64,000 nucleotides of DNA. It comes from Bdellovibrionales bacterium (GTDB lineage Bacteria; Bdellovibrionota; Bacteriovoracia; Bacteriovoracales; Bacteriovoracaceae). The notes beneath the pieces were generated by a model, which was not told where the DNA came from, searched no databases, and saw only the letters and a list, made by a program, of their open reading frames with translations. Below are positions 17,398 to 29,154 of the stretch, piece by piece. The stretch is taken from positions 59,776-123,775 of the forward strand of contig JABGUH010000003.1 in assembly GCA_018646675.1 (NCBI GenBank), written 5' to 3'. Positions within the stretch are counted from its first letter, which is position 1, and every line of letters starts with the position of its first letter. The position numbers were made by a program, and so were the translations under genes.

Positions 17398-19371
17398 ATG
17401 ACTAACTTCAGACTACGAGTACTATTTGTAACTACCTCACTAATTGCAGCTCTACTTTATACCGGATGTAGTAGCAACAAGATTAAATCTCAAACCATTG
17501 GTAGTGCCAAAAATATGGGTAAAAGCTACGGAAGAAAGATTGCCTCCAGCAGCTTGGCTGAGATCGGCAAGTCGCAAAGAAGAATTGTTGTACTAAAGAC
17601 CAACAGCGGGGACCCCGTAATCATCTCCAAATCATTTGCAAAAAGATATCGAGGTATTAGAGGTCATGTATATAAACATGCCTTGAAAGGTTTCGCCATC
17701 TCCCTATCAGACCAGGCAGTTGCCAAGCTAAAGAAAGATAGCCGAGTACGCTACATCGTCAACGACCGGCCGGTAAAAGCTTTTGCTCAGACGACCCCAG
17801 TAGGTATTGGCCGATTGGGAGCGACTCGAAATGCCACTGCAGCCATCGCCTCAGATGGTGGAGACGTTGATATTGACATTGCAGTCCTAGATACTGGAGC
17901 TGATCTGGATCATCCTGATCTCAATGTATTTAATAGCGTAAACTTTTCAAAAGGGCGTAATGCCAATGATGGGCATGGCCATGGTACTCACGTTGCCGGC
18001 ACAATAGCTGCTAGGGATAATGACTCATATGTAGTAGGAGTGGCACCTGGAGCACGACTATGGATCATTAGAGTACTGGACAATAAGGGTAATGGGTGGA
18101 CATCTGATATTATTAAGGGCATCGACTATGTTACCGCCAATGCAGATAAGATCGAAGTGGCCAATATGAGTCTCGGTGGAGTGGGTAGTGATGACGGAAG
18201 CTGTGGTCTAACTAATAATGATCCCCAACACGAAGCAATCTGTAATGTTGTTGCCGCAGGAGTGGTGATGGTTGTTGCCGCAGGTAATGAGAGTGACGAT
18301 GCTGCCAACCATGTTCCTGCCGCATATGACGAAGTTATCACTGTATCAGCTTTTGCAGATAGTGATGGTATCGGCGGAGGTAGTGGCCCGGCCACCTCCT
18401 ATGGAGCAGATGATACCTTTGCCTCTTTCTCTAACTTTGGTGAAGATGTAGACATATCCGCTCCTGGTGTTGATATTTTATCAACATATAAAGGTGGATC
18501 TACTGCCTCCATGTCGGGAACATCGATGGCCGCCCCTCACATTGCAGGTCTTGCCGGCCTCTACATCGCGATCAATGGCAGAGCAACTGATGGTGCCGGT
18601 GTTTTAGCGATAAAAGATGGGCTAATTACAACTGGAATTGCACAAAGTGGCCCAGATGGTTTTTCTGATGATCCCGATCAATTTGAAGAGCCATTGGGCA
18701 ATGCTGAGGCGATTGATCCTACTGGCCCAGTTACACCAGCAGTCAAGCTGACGGTGACGTCAGATCAACCTAGTTATAATCTACTTAATGGGGAAGATAG
18801 TGCTCTGGTCACCACAAATGTTGTCGATGAGCTGGGAAATCCAATTGAAGGACTATTGAACTCTGCCTTTGAATATCTCCTTGATGGTGGGGTGATCACC
18901 ACTAACACTGCGGAGGGTTCTCCTGGCCTCTATCAAGCAGCAATTGGCCTAGTAGGACTAGCAGATGGCACTCACAGTGTCTCAGTCCAAGTAAGTGATG
19001 ACCGAGCACTAACCGGCAACAACGCTACTAATTTTACTACCACCACAGCAACCACTCCCACGATTCATGTTGGATCTATCTCTTACGGTCTTCAGGGAGG
19101 AAAAAATAAGGATCGTAATCTACTAATCTTAGTAACAGTAGCTGACAGTCAAAGTGAATCCGTTGATGGGGCATCGGTATCAGTCGATCTCTATCGAGAC
19201 GGAAAATATGTTGGTTCGGCAACTGCAACTACCGACAGCATAGGAGAAGCTTCCTTTCTGTTGAGAAATGCCAAGACGGGGTGCTACAGTACCACCATCA
19301 ACTCAATCTCAAAGGAAGGTACCAATTACGATGCTAGCCAGAACCAAGCTGATCCGGGTATCTGTAAATAG
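17398..19371 (+). CDS. Subtilisin-like serine protease lipoprotein (peptidase S8)
   Basis: The start is ATG 17398 (AAGGA 10 bases before), preferred over a TTG seven codons upstream. A lipoprotein signal ends in LLYTGC. An I9-like propeptide follows ([18 protein letters not shown] ... [14 protein letters not shown]). The catalytic triad is complete: Asp165 ([14 protein letters not shown]), His195 ([14 protein letters not shown]) and Ser376 ([17 protein letters not shown]), with the oxyanion Asn in VAAGNES. Residues about 450-660 form two extra beta-sandwich, Ig/invasin-like domains ([38 protein letters not shown]). It is probably surface-anchored and degrades extracellular protein. Divergent from the papain-like lipoprotein across a 230-bp AT-rich region. 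Confidence 0.93.
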   Translation: MTNFRLRVLFVTTSLIAALLYTGCSSNKIKSQTIGSAKNMGKSYGRKIASSSLAEIGKSQRRIVVLKTNSGDPVIISKSFAKRYRGIRGHVYKHALKGFAISLSDQAVAKLKKDSRVRYIVNDRPVKAFAQTTPVGIGRLGATRNATAAIASDGGDVDIDIAVLDTGADLDHPDLNVFNSVNFSKGRNANDGHGHGTHVAGTIAARDNDSYVVGVAPGARLWIIRVLDNKGNGWTSDIIKGIDYVTANADKIEVANMSLGGVGSDDGSCGLTNNDPQHEAICNVVAAGVVMVVAAGNESDDAANHVPAAYDEVITVSAFADSDGIGGGSGPATSYGADDTFASFSNFGEDVDISAPGVDILSTYKGGSTASMSGTSMAAPHIAGLAGLYIAINGRATDGAGVLAIKDGLITTGIAQSGPDGFSDDPDQFEEPLGNAEAIDPTGPVTPAVKLTVTSDQPSYNLLNGEDSALVTTNVVDELGNPIEGLLNSAFEYLLDGGVITTNTAEGSPGLYQAAIGLVGLADGTHSVSVQVSDDRALTGNNATNFTTTTATTPTIHVGSISYGLQGGKNKDRNLLILVTVADSQSESVDGASVSVDLYRDGKYVGSATATTDSIGEASFLLRNAKTGCYSTTINSISKEGTNYDASQNQADPGICK

Positions 19372-19408
19372 AGGTGAAGTATAAAATTGGTTATTAGTGA
19401 TTATCTAG

Positions 19409-21184
19409 CTAGATCTTAACCATTTTTGTATCTTTAAGATATTCATCATACTTGAGATGAGTCTCCTTATTCATACTGTTTGCGTTCTCAACAATCACTG
19501 CCACCTGGTCCAAGGATCTGCTCAAACGTTCAATATTTTTAGGAACGGAAGCTCCATCCCTTTTTATTAGATGTAGTGCCGTCTTCGCTGCTGCCAAGGG
19601 CGTATTCATTTCATGATTATAAGTAACAATCATAGCATTAACCGCATTGAGCTCTTTCAATGCAATCAACCTCTGTTGAAAGTGGTGTGACTTAATAATA
19701 TTGGCCATAATTTCAGCGCTCATTTCCAAAAAGTTAACTTCTCGTTCATCTCTTTTATGTCCATCAGGAAGGTAGAGAACAATTAGTCCTAAAATATTAT
19801 CTCCATCCATAATCGGCACATTGTAGTGACCATGAGGGGACATACCATTAAATAATTGATGGTGATCATGATCAATACACTCTGCATGCAAAGTTTTCTT
19901 CTGCTCAAATGCGATACCACAGAGGCAGTGGCCACGCTCTACCTTGGCACATGCTCTTTCAACATCCCCTCCCAATCCAGATGAAACCACCAATTTCAAG
20001 TGGTCATCCTCCTTTAAAAATACGCCTCCCTTATTCAATATCGCAATCCATCGAACTGACAGTATATGTCCTATTACCTGTTCCAACTTAACTTCCAACT
20101 CAACTGATGAAGAAGCATCAACTCTTAATATATTGTTCAAGGTCTCCTGCTCCATCAATCTATCCTGCAAGAGCTGATCATTTTTTCTCCTCTCTCGTAT
20201 CTGATCGGTCACATCCACCACCATTGCCAGCAATATTTCATTACCGTTGTAGTCCAAACGTTGAAGCTCGACCTGAATATCATAGAGGGATCCATCCTTT
20301 CGCTTTGCTACAGTTAAAAATGGTAATTTTTTCACCTCTCCATATAGAAGAGGCTTAATCAAATCAAAAAACTTCTCTTGGCCATAATCAATCCAGAGGC
20401 TAGTGGTACACATCTGACTTAACTCCTGAACAGTTGTATATCCACTATTTTGCCGGGCCCCATTGTTGGCCTGGACAAACTTCATCGTTAGGACATCTAT
20501 CATGTAGATCTCATTTAGCGACTCCTCCAATAGACGATTAGCACTAACTACCTGCAGATTAATCTTCCACAGATATTTACGAATAATTAGAAATAAGACT
20601 ACAAGTGCTAAAAACGAAATGATCACCATTGCGACTAAGCGATACTGTCCACTCTTTATATCATCGAAAACCTTGGTTTGAGCTTTTTGTCTTGTCTTTT
20701 CAAGATATTTAACTAGCCAGTTGATTGCTAACAGTGCTGGCCGGTCATTCACCTTAATAATTTTATCTAGCTCCACAATTGATGTCTTTTGCATTTTCTT
20801 GGAGATAATGCCTATTTTATAGAGATAGTCTTCAATCATCAAAGAGATAGTATCAAGATGACGATACTCCTCCCTACTTAAACTCTTCATGGAGTAGTAG
20901 ACATCTACCATCCGTTTGGCCTGCTGGAAGCCATCAATTGAGTCATGTAGATAGTATTTTTTTCCCCGAATTAGATAATTTTTAAAGGCATGGATACCTC
21001 CTCCATAACCGAGACTCTCTTTAATCTCTGAAATCAGCTGCTCTTTTTTACTAATATCTTCTACATATCTTTTCCAAGTATTTTGTAGGTTGAAATAGTT
21101 GTAATACTGGTCAATAAAGACCAACGCAGTTAACCCGCTAAATAGGAGTATAAAATATAGAAATATATTGTTAATGCTTTTCAT
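19409..21184 (-). CDS. Membrane sensor with PAS, GAF and His-containing dimerisation domain, no ATPase domain
   Basis: A 591-residue protein. TM1 (about 8-25) and TM2 (about 178-203) bracket a helical periplasmic sensor containing ESLGYGGGIHAFKNYLIRGK, a motif seen in uncharacterised proteobacterial sensors. A PAS domain follows (about 215-335, KKLPFLTVAKRKDGSLYDIQ), then a coiled coil, then a GAF domain (about 365-515, with CLCGIAFEQKKTLHAECIDH and GHYNVPIMDGDNILGLIVLY). The end has a HisKA-like helix VTYNHEMNTPLAAAKTALHLI. The protein stops about 50 residues later, with no N, G1, F or G2 boxes. It cannot phosphorylate itself alone. The adjacent receiver (3-bp gap) suggests a phosphotransfer or partner-kinase arrangement. 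Confidence 0.8.
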   Translation of the reverse strand: MKSINNIFLYFILLFSGLTALVFIDQYYNYFNLQNTWKRYVEDISKKEQLISEIKESLGYGGGIHAFKNYLIRGKKYYLHDSIDGFQQAKRMVDVYYSMKSLSREEYRHLDTISLMIEDYLYKIGIISKKMQKTSIVELDKIIKVNDRPALLAINWLVKYLEKTRQKAQTKVFDDIKSGQYRLVAMVIISFLALVVLFLIIRKYLWKINLQVVSANRLLEESLNEIYMIDVLTMKFVQANNGARQNSGYTTVQELSQMCTTSLWIDYGQEKFFDLIKPLLYGEVKKLPFLTVAKRKDGSLYDIQVELQRLDYNGNEILLAMVVDVTDQIRERRKNDQLLQDRLMEQETLNNILRVDASSSVELEVKLEQVIGHILSVRWIAILNKGGVFLKEDDHLKLVVSSGLGGDVERACAKVERGHCLCGIAFEQKKTLHAECIDHDHHQLFNGMSPHGHYNVPIMDGDNILGLIVLYLPDGHKRDEREVNFLEMSAEIMANIIKSHHFQQRLIALKELNAVNAMIVTYNHEMNTPLAAAKTALHLIKRDGASVPKNIERLSRSLDQVAVIVENANSMNKETHLKYDEYLKDTKMVKI

Positions 21185-21187
21185 TTA

Positions 21188-21562
21188 TCAACCAGAAGTA
21201 TTGCAGTAGGACATAACGAGTTGGTGGAGATCTTCAACATCATAGGGCTTACTGTGGAATCCGACTGCACCAACTAATTTTGCATCCCTACTACTTTCGA
21301 TCTCTGAATAGCCTGATACCAATAGTATTGGCGGTGAGTCTGAGTCTATCTTTCGCCACTCCTTTAGCATTGTAAGTCCATCCATGATCGGCATCTTAAT
21401 ATCTGTAATCACAAAGTTAACTCTCTCACTATGAAGTAAAGATAGGGCCTCTTTGCCATTACCTGCACTAATGCAGTCTAAACCATAATCCTCCATCGCC
21501 TCCACCAGCAGTTCCCGTAAAACCTCATCATCCTCAACAATTAATAGTCTAACTTTTGTCAT
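21188..21562 (-). CDS. Single-domain response regulator (receiver only)
   Basis: A 124-residue CheY-like receiver. The acidic pair follows LLIVED, the phospho-acceptor is Asp54 (NFVITDIKMPIMDG), the conserved Ser is in LLVSGYSE and the Lys is Lys105 (GFHSKPYD). There is no output domain, so it must act by protein contact or as a phospho-relay step. It is transcribed just ahead of the ATPase-less sensor with a 3-bp gap, so the two are co-translated and surely work together. Confidence 0.92.
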   Translation of the reverse strand: MTKVRLLIVEDDEVLRELLVEAMEDYGLDCISAGNGKEALSLLHSERVNFVITDIKMPIMDGLTMLKEWRKIDSDSPPILLVSGYSEIESSRDAKLVGAVGFHSKPYDVEDLHQLVMSYCNTSG

Positions 21563-21747
21563 TCGTACCTTTAACTATGACTGTTACGATTAAAAACTAT
21601 TATCACTCAGTCATCACTAAGATAGTATTATACGGGATCCCTTCTTTATCAATTATCCATCATAATTAGGGTATAGAAAACGTGCCGGAAATCATTGCCT
21701 TAAACAAAAAAATGCTTGATATATTTGATTATATATAGAGGGAGAGC

Positions 21748-22503
21748 TTACTGAGTTGAGACAACTACTTGTTGGCGATGTATCCACCCTTTTTTACCAT
21801 CAAACATCTTAATCATCATCCAATCAGCGCCAACAGACTGAGCAGATCGAACTACTTCAAACTCACTTCCGACTGCCAGTTTAAACAACATGACATTGTC
21901 AACTCCACTACCCGAGTAAACACTGGCCTCCTTGGCAGTTACCACCCCAAAATCCGGAGTAAAAAAGTACAGTTTAGTCCCATAACTGACAGGATATAGT
22001 AAAAAGATTAGGGATAGATTACGTCCCCACTTGGCCCACTCGTTCTTACTATAATTTAAAACTATTACAAAAAAAGCAGTGAACAGTGATAGTAGGGCCA
22101 ATAATAGAAGAAGCTCACGCTCAGAAAGAGGGAGAAGAAATACCCCCAAAGATTGACCTTCACTCTCCTGTCCCACCTGTTGACGAACATATTTTAAATT
22201 ATAGCTAACCTCTGGCCTGCGTGGGGCAAGTATATGTGCCAATCTAAAGTGAAAGAGCGACTCCCCTAGCTGATTTAGACGAAAATAGGTGTTACCAAGA
22301 TTATAGTTAACTGACCAAGAAGGTGTCACCACTAACTGCTGAAGCTCTATATAGCTCTCCTTACTCTTAGTATAGTTACCTGCAAGATAACTACCTCCAG
22401 CCTGCTGCAATAATACAAGTGCTTGCTGCTCTCTTTCAACTCCATACCCCAAACGACAAGCAATAAATAACAAGATAGTGATGGAGACTAAAGTTCTCAT
22501 CAC
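21748..22503 (-). CDS. batE: BatE-like TPR/SH3 membrane protein
   Basis: A 251-residue protein with a signal peptide and a TPR region (LLQQAGGSYLAGNYTKSKES, SVNYNLGNTYFRLNQLGESL). Two TM segments follow (LLLALLSLFTAFFVIVLNYS and the next), then a bacterial SH3-like domain (ASVYSGSGVDNVMLFKLAVG, DGKKGWIHRQQVVV). This is the usual BatE layout in Bat (Bacteroides aerotolerance) operons. Its ATG overlaps the end of batD by 4 bp. It is the last gene of the operon. The SH3 domain probably faces the periplasm. Confidence 0.8.
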   Translation of the reverse strand: MMRTLVSITILLFIACRLGYGVEREQQALVLLQQAGGSYLAGNYTKSKESYIELQQLVVTPSWSVNYNLGNTYFRLNQLGESLFHFRLAHILAPRRPEVSYNLKYVRQQVGQESEGQSLGVFLLPLSERELLLLLALLSLFTAFFVIVLNYSKNEWAKWGRNLSLIFLLYPVSYGTKLYFFTPDFGVVTAKEASVYSGSGVDNVMLFKLAVGSEFEVVRSAQSVGADWMMIKMFDGKKGWIHRQQVVVSTQ

Positions 22504-24301
22504 CTAATCTCCCGTTCAAAACGCTTGGCCAACTGCTCAAGCTGGGCTGACAGCTGAGCAAGCTGATCAGCGGCCTGATTGCCACCAAACTGTGCCATTT
22601 CAAGCTGCTGCAAGATAGTTTTTATCTGCTCCATAAATTCTCCACTGATTGTAATATCATTAAAAATGCGATGAACATCCACTGCACTAATTGACACTCC
22701 ATCCAAATTTAATTTATCTGACAAATAACGCCGAAATGATTCTGATAACATCGAGAGTGAATTCTGCTGTTTGGCCTGGGCAACTCTCTGTTTAAAGCTG
22801 CGATACGCCTTGCTACGTCTTTGAATACTGCTATCTAATGCCAAGCGACTTCGATGCCGACTATGCAAGTAAGAAAGTATAATCATTAGCGGTGAGAGCA
22901 GGATCAAGCAATAAAGTATAATTTTCAGCTGTGGCCACTGTAGATCAGATTGAAGCGGCCCAAACCCTCCTGCTGTTTGCATCAAATCACGTCCTAAAAG
23001 TTTTATTTGTTTAGGTTTATTCGTTGATGTATCACTATCGGTATTTCTATCTCTATTGAAAGCTTTCGTGAAATTCATTGCCTGCTGATCACTCTTACCT
23101 CCTGCGATGGGATCAACCGTAAGATAGATTGGTGGTAGCTCTATTGTTTGATACTCCCCTGCTTTGAGATTAAAGTAACTATACTTCAATGGTGGGATGG
23201 GCAACCTACCACTCTTTAGTGGTACCAGAGCAATCTTGTCAATCCGCTGGCCTCCTAAAAAGCCATCCCTAATCCCCTTTGTTACTTGAGGTTTATCTCG
23301 ATAACTTTTGAAATCTGCAGTAGCGTGAAAAGGGATTTTAATATCCAGAATATTTCCCACCCCCTCTGTTTTGATGGTTAAAGTTACCGAGTCACCTTTC
23401 TTTACCTTAAGCTTATCGACACTCCACTCGGAAGAGAAATGTCCTACCCCCTGGCCGAACTCCCCCTTGCTTGGTACGGGCGGAGGTAGCGGTTTCACTT
23501 TAATCGTTAGTGGCTTACTACTCATCCGAATAGTTTTACGTTTTCCTCTCATTCCGCCAAAAAAATCATCATCAAAAATATTACTAAAAATAGATCCTCT
23601 TGCTCGCCGTGCGTTGGGATCTTGAACAATCATGCTTCCTTGTAAAGTTGTTGCTGGAACGGAGATCACTCCACTTTTTAGGGGAAAGAGGGCCAGGCGG
23701 ACTTCCACCACACTCCATTTAACACCATTTTCAACCCGTTGATAGTTGCGCTGCTTACCCAGCTCCTCCTTCCAAAACCCATCAAAATCGGGGAGATTTA
23801 GCTTGGCATCAACTATCCTAACCCGAGTATGATAACGGAAGGTAAAGATCACCTGCTGATTGAGGTAGACCGTTTTTTGATCTAGATTGGCTTCAATAAA
23901 ATATTTACGATTTTTACTATCAACTTTAGGTGCTTTACTAATAGATAATTTTACCTGGTTACTTCGATACTCACTCCCCTGAATTGTCGCCACAATTGGC
24001 CCTAGATTAAAAATACCGATCTTTTTTGGATAGAGATAAAAAAGGTAACTAGTCTTCTTTGTTACCTGACCATTATAACTATAGGTCATTTGGTTCGGGC
24101 CACCTCCCGGCTTGACCTTAAAGTGATCTCCATTCTCAATTGCCAGCTCGGCCCGACCAGCGAGATTTTCTATCTCGACGGTCAAAGTCAGCTCATCTCC
24201 AACCGTTGCCTGATTGCGCTCCAGTAGAAGATTTACTTTGGGGGCCGCACCCCATAGGGATGTAAAGTAGATTAGTGTAATAATAGTCACGATAATTTTC
24301 A

Positions 24302-24308
<7 letters not shown>
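22500..24308 (-). CDS. batD: BatD-like membrane protein
   Basis: A 602-residue protein with a signal peptide. Three beta-sandwich (Ig-like) modules of the BatD type follow: VNLLLERNQATVGDELTLTV, KKIGIFNLGPIVATIQGSEY, then VYLNQQVIFTFRYHTRVRI. A late TM segment lies at LKIILYCLILLSPLMIILSY. After it is a cytosolic helical domain (FKQRVAQAKQQNSLSMLSES, FRRYLSDKLNLDGVSISAVD). BatD proteins are oxygen-stress and envelope proteins thought to form a membrane complex with the VWA proteins BatA and BatB. The gene overlaps batBC by 7 bp and batE by 4 bp, so the three are translationally coupled. Confidence 0.87.
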
Positions 24309-26140
<1,832 letters not shown>

Positions 26141-26166
26141 AGCTTATATTACTCCCACAACGTAAC

Positions 26167-27162
26167 CTACGGAATTTTTCTTAAGATAGTGTTGCCAAGG
26201 ATGATCTCCAGCAGCAATAACAGTAGCGCTGGTAAAACCCAGTAGACAAATAACTCATGATACTCTGTATACTCCTTAATCTTAACCTCACGCTTCTCTA
26301 GACGGTCAATCTCCTGATAGATATTTTCCAACTGATCAGTATCAGTTGCACGAAAATAACGGGCACCTGTTACCTTAGCAATCTGCTGTAGTGATTCCTC
26401 ATCCATCTGAACATCCTGATAGATATAACGTTTGCCAAACAGAGTATCCATCAAAAATGGTGCCTGGCCTTTGGTTCCAACTCCGATGGTATAGATTTTA
26501 ATTTTAAATTTTGCAGCAATTTCCGCCGCTTTCTCTGGAGATAGTCGACCGGCATTACTCTCTCCATCTGTTAGTAGAATCAAAATCTTACTTTTAGCAT
26601 CCAGATCCTTTAGCCGTTTAACTCCTATCCCGATTGCCGACCCAATAGCAGTAGCATTCCCTGCCATTTTCGTCTCCACTCGTTCCAAAAATTGTAACAG
26701 AATTCCGTGGTCACTAGTAATTGGACACTGAGTGAAAGCGTCCTCTCCAAAGACAATCAGCCCCATTCGATCACTCTCCCGACGCTTGATAAAATCTGCG
26801 ACGACCCGGCGAACCACCGAAAGACGATTTACTCGCTTGCCATCTTCTTTGAAGTCTAAGGCTTCCATACTGCCAGAGGTATCTAGTGCCAACATAATAT
26901 CTACACCATGACTAACAACTTCAGTAAACCGTTTCCCCGCTTGCGGCCTGGCGATCGCCACAATCACCAACACTATTGCCAAAATCCGCAGTAGAAGCAG
27001 TAGTTGGCGTGGATGAAACCCCTGGACAGTTGATGCCTGCTTCACCATCTCAAGATTAGAGTAACGAATGGCGCCGCTACCTTGGTAATAACGCCGAAAG
27101 ATTGGGTATAGTGCCGGTAAAATAAGCAACAATAAAAAAAGCGGGTGGGCCAGGACCATCAT
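26167..27162 (-). CDS. batA: BatA-like VWA-domain membrane protein
   Basis: A 331-residue protein. Two N-terminal TM helices (PLFLLLLILPALYPIFRRYY; QLLLLLRILAIVLVIVAIAR) precede a VWA domain. The MIDAS motif is LALDTSGSMEA, with GEDAFTQCPIT and ILLTDGESNAG supplying the other metal contacts. The C-terminal TM is YWVLPALLLLLLEIILGNTI. This is the classical BatA arrangement. Its start overlaps the previous gene by 4 bp (ATGA type). In Bat operons BatA and BatB are paired VWA proteins on the periplasmic face or within the inner membrane. Confidence 0.9.
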   Translation of the reverse strand: MMVLAHPLFLLLLILPALYPIFRRYYQGSGAIRYSNLEMVKQASTVQGFHPRQLLLLLRILAIVLVIVAIARPQAGKRFTEVVSHGVDIMLALDTSGSMEALDFKEDGKRVNRLSVVRRVVADFIKRRESDRMGLIVFGEDAFTQCPITSDHGILLQFLERVETKMAGNATAIGSAIGIGVKRLKDLDAKSKILILLTDGESNAGRLSPEKAAEIAAKFKIKIYTIGVGTKGQAPFLMDTLFGKRYIYQDVQMDEESLQQIAKVTGARYFRATDTDQLENIYQEIDRLEKREVKIKEYTEYHELFVYWVLPALLLLLLEIILGNTILRKIP

Positions 27163-28136
27163 ATAATTGAGTCCTCCTGCTCCGCAATACTACGATCCTC
27201 AATTTTAGGTGCAGAACTGGCAATTAGATCTTCACTTCGTTTAATCAAATTCATCTGTTCCGCTTCTGCTAACGAGTAGTCGGCAAATTTTATCAGCTCC
27301 ACTCCTTGTAGAATCTGATAAAATTCACTCCGCTCATCATCAGAAAGAGATATAATAGTATTAACCGCCTTGCCAATCTCCTCAGTAGTACGATCCGTAG
27401 CAGGAAAGGAGAACTGCTCCTCGATAAAACTACGGACGATAAAGGAGATCGAAAAAGAGAACTCTTTTTGACCAATTGACCCTCTAGGTAGCTGCTGGCG
27501 TAGAGCTTCTAGTGCCGCCAGAGCCACTTCACGAGGAGGTATAGACGGTAACAGCTTACCTTTATCACTCCTACGAATCATAAAGTAGTAGATGGCAAAA
27601 GATATTCCTAAAACCGTCAGCAATGATAAGGTCCAAATGATTATTTTAAGATAATCAATCGGACGCTCAATCAAACCTTTGATATCCCGAATATCATCTC
27701 TCTTCTCCTGATCACCACTACTTGCTATACCGGTAATCTCTAAAAAAATCTCACCCGAACTGGCATATTTTGTTTTACCGGCAGAGTCACGATACTCAAT
27801 CTTGATTGCCGGCAGAATATAGGTCCCACTGATATCAGCTTCTAAGATATAGTAGTGACGAGAGTAGACAATTTCTCCTCTTTTTTGATCTGGGTCTTGT
27901 CCAAAATCCACCACCCGCAAACCAGCTATTCGAGCACCCACCTGGGGAATCTCAATCTCTATTTTTTGATCACGGCTTAACTCGATAGAGAAGGTAACCT
28001 GCTGGCTGGTAGTAGCGGTCGCTCGGTCGACCAGGCTTTTCAGCTTGACCTTCGCAGTTTGATCCTCAGCATAGGAGCTGGTCAGTGCCAATGACTCCAA
28101 TAAGAATAAACTCAATAATAAGATCCGTACTACCAA
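27159..28136 (-). CDS. Bat-operon membrane protein with BatD-like exported domain
   Basis: A 325-residue protein. It has a signal peptide (ILLLSLFLLESLALTSSYAE) and a beta-rich periplasmic domain (VDRATATTSQQVTFSIELSR, SRHYYILEADISGTYILPAI) reminiscent of BatD Ig modules. One TM follows (IIIWTLSLLTVLGISFAIYY). The cytosolic helical domain contains ALAALEALRQQLPRGSIGQK and FSISFIVRSFIEEQFSFPAT. The same order (Ig-like, TM, helical) is common for the extra gene between the DUF58 and BatA genes of such operons, including DUF4381-type proteins. Exact function is unknown. It is coupled to batA by a 4-bp overlap. Confidence 0.7.
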   Translation of the reverse strand: MVVRILLLSLFLLESLALTSSYAEDQTAKVKLKSLVDRATATTSQQVTFSIELSRDQKIEIEIPQVGARIAGLRVVDFGQDPDQKRGEIVYSRHYYILEADISGTYILPAIKIEYRDSAGKTKYASSGEIFLEITGIASSGDQEKRDDIRDIKGLIERPIDYLKIIIWTLSLLTVLGISFAIYYFMIRRSDKGKLLPSIPPREVALAALEALRQQLPRGSIGQKEFSFSISFIVRSFIEEQFSFPATDRTTEEIGKAVNTIISLSDDERSEFYQILQGVELIKFADYSLAEAEQMNLIKRSEDLIASSAPKIEDRSIAEQEDSII

Positions 28137-28148
28137 CGAATACTCTCC

Positions 28149-29126
28149 CTACTGATAACGATCTTGGTAGATCTCAACTTTGTGACTCTTCATCGTTTCA
28201 GTCACCAACTCTTGATAACGCTGTCGAAAGCGAGTTTGACGATAAGCCTGCTCTACTCCATCTTTAACCTGTTCAAAGGTCATGCGTTTTTTCTCTTTTT
28301 TCCCCTTCTCATTTTTGGGCATGGGTGCAAAGCGATCTTGATTGGCAATAAAATAATTTTTCAAATCACTTTGATTGACCTCAATTTTGCGTTTGACCTC
28401 TTGATCAATTAACTCTTCCACCAGTAGTTGACGTTTCAAAAGCGCCAATCGCTCTCTTACCTTAGGTCTCTTTTGTAGCTGCAAACGTTCTGCTCGTCCG
28501 TATAGAAGCTGATTGGCAACATATTGGGTTAGGAATTCCCCTTTAAATTTAGCATTATCCTTCTCCATACTCTTTTTTAATTGTTTAGGCAGCAGGTCCA
28601 GCGCTTGGTTGACCTGATAATCATAAATATTACTGTTTTCAATCTTGGCCACCACCTTGGCCCCCTTAACCTGGGTCAACTGAGTGGTGTCTAAAGTGGT
28701 ACTCTGACTTAACTCATTTTTAGCGGCAGAGAATTTTTTTAGCCGCTCTAAAATTGCTACAATTTGCTCTCTTGCATGATCTATCCCGTTAGTGGTTGCA
28801 TCTGCAATCTCCACCTGGTAGTACCAAGTCAGTGCTCGTTCATACTCTCCTAGTTGTTCATAGATATCGCCTAGTGCCAATGCCATTTGGGCCCGTTGGC
28901 CAGCTCCAATTGAGGCGATTTGCAAATAGGCTTGATATTGAGAAGCAGCTTGACGCAAAACACCAGCAGCGTGTAAGCGGCCAGCACTCTCCTTTAACAG
29001 CTTGGAGTGAGTCGATTTCTGCTGCTGATCAGAGTTCCCCGGTAGATTCCAGATGAGAAAACCTAACACTGACCCCACCAGCAGTTGCAAAACAATCAAA
29101 ACAGTAAAACGCATATCTCTTCCCAT
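28149..29126 (-). CDS. Membrane-anchored TPR/SurA-like chaperone-type protein
   Basis: A 325-residue protein. One N-terminal TM anchor (VLIVLQLLVGSVLGFLIWNL) is followed by a TPR-like pair (GVLRQAASQYQAYLQIASIG, ALALGDIYEQLGEYERALTW). Then comes a region like the SurA/PpiD N-domain: AKIENSNIYDYQVNQALDLL, FLTQYVANQLLYGRAERLQL, LKRQLLVEELIDQEVKRKIE, then LKNYFIANQDRF. There is no parvulin catalytic domain. It may hold or assemble exported Bat components rather than isomerise prolines. It lies 12 bp before the next gene of the operon. Confidence 0.65.
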   Translation of the reverse strand: MGRDMRFTVLIVLQLLVGSVLGFLIWNLPGNSDQQQKSTHSKLLKESAGRLHAAGVLRQAASQYQAYLQIASIGAGQRAQMALALGDIYEQLGEYERALTWYYQVEIADATTNGIDHAREQIVAILERLKKFSAAKNELSQSTTLDTTQLTQVKGAKVVAKIENSNIYDYQVNQALDLLPKQLKKSMEKDNAKFKGEFLTQYVANQLLYGRAERLQLQKRPKVRERLALLKRQLLVEELIDQEVKRKIEVNQSDLKNYFIANQDRFAPMPKNEKGKKEKKRMTFEQVKDGVEQAYRQTRFRQRYQELVTETMKSHKVEIYQDRYQ

Positions 29127-29154
29127 AACTCTCTTATCTGCCTCCTCTAAATGA

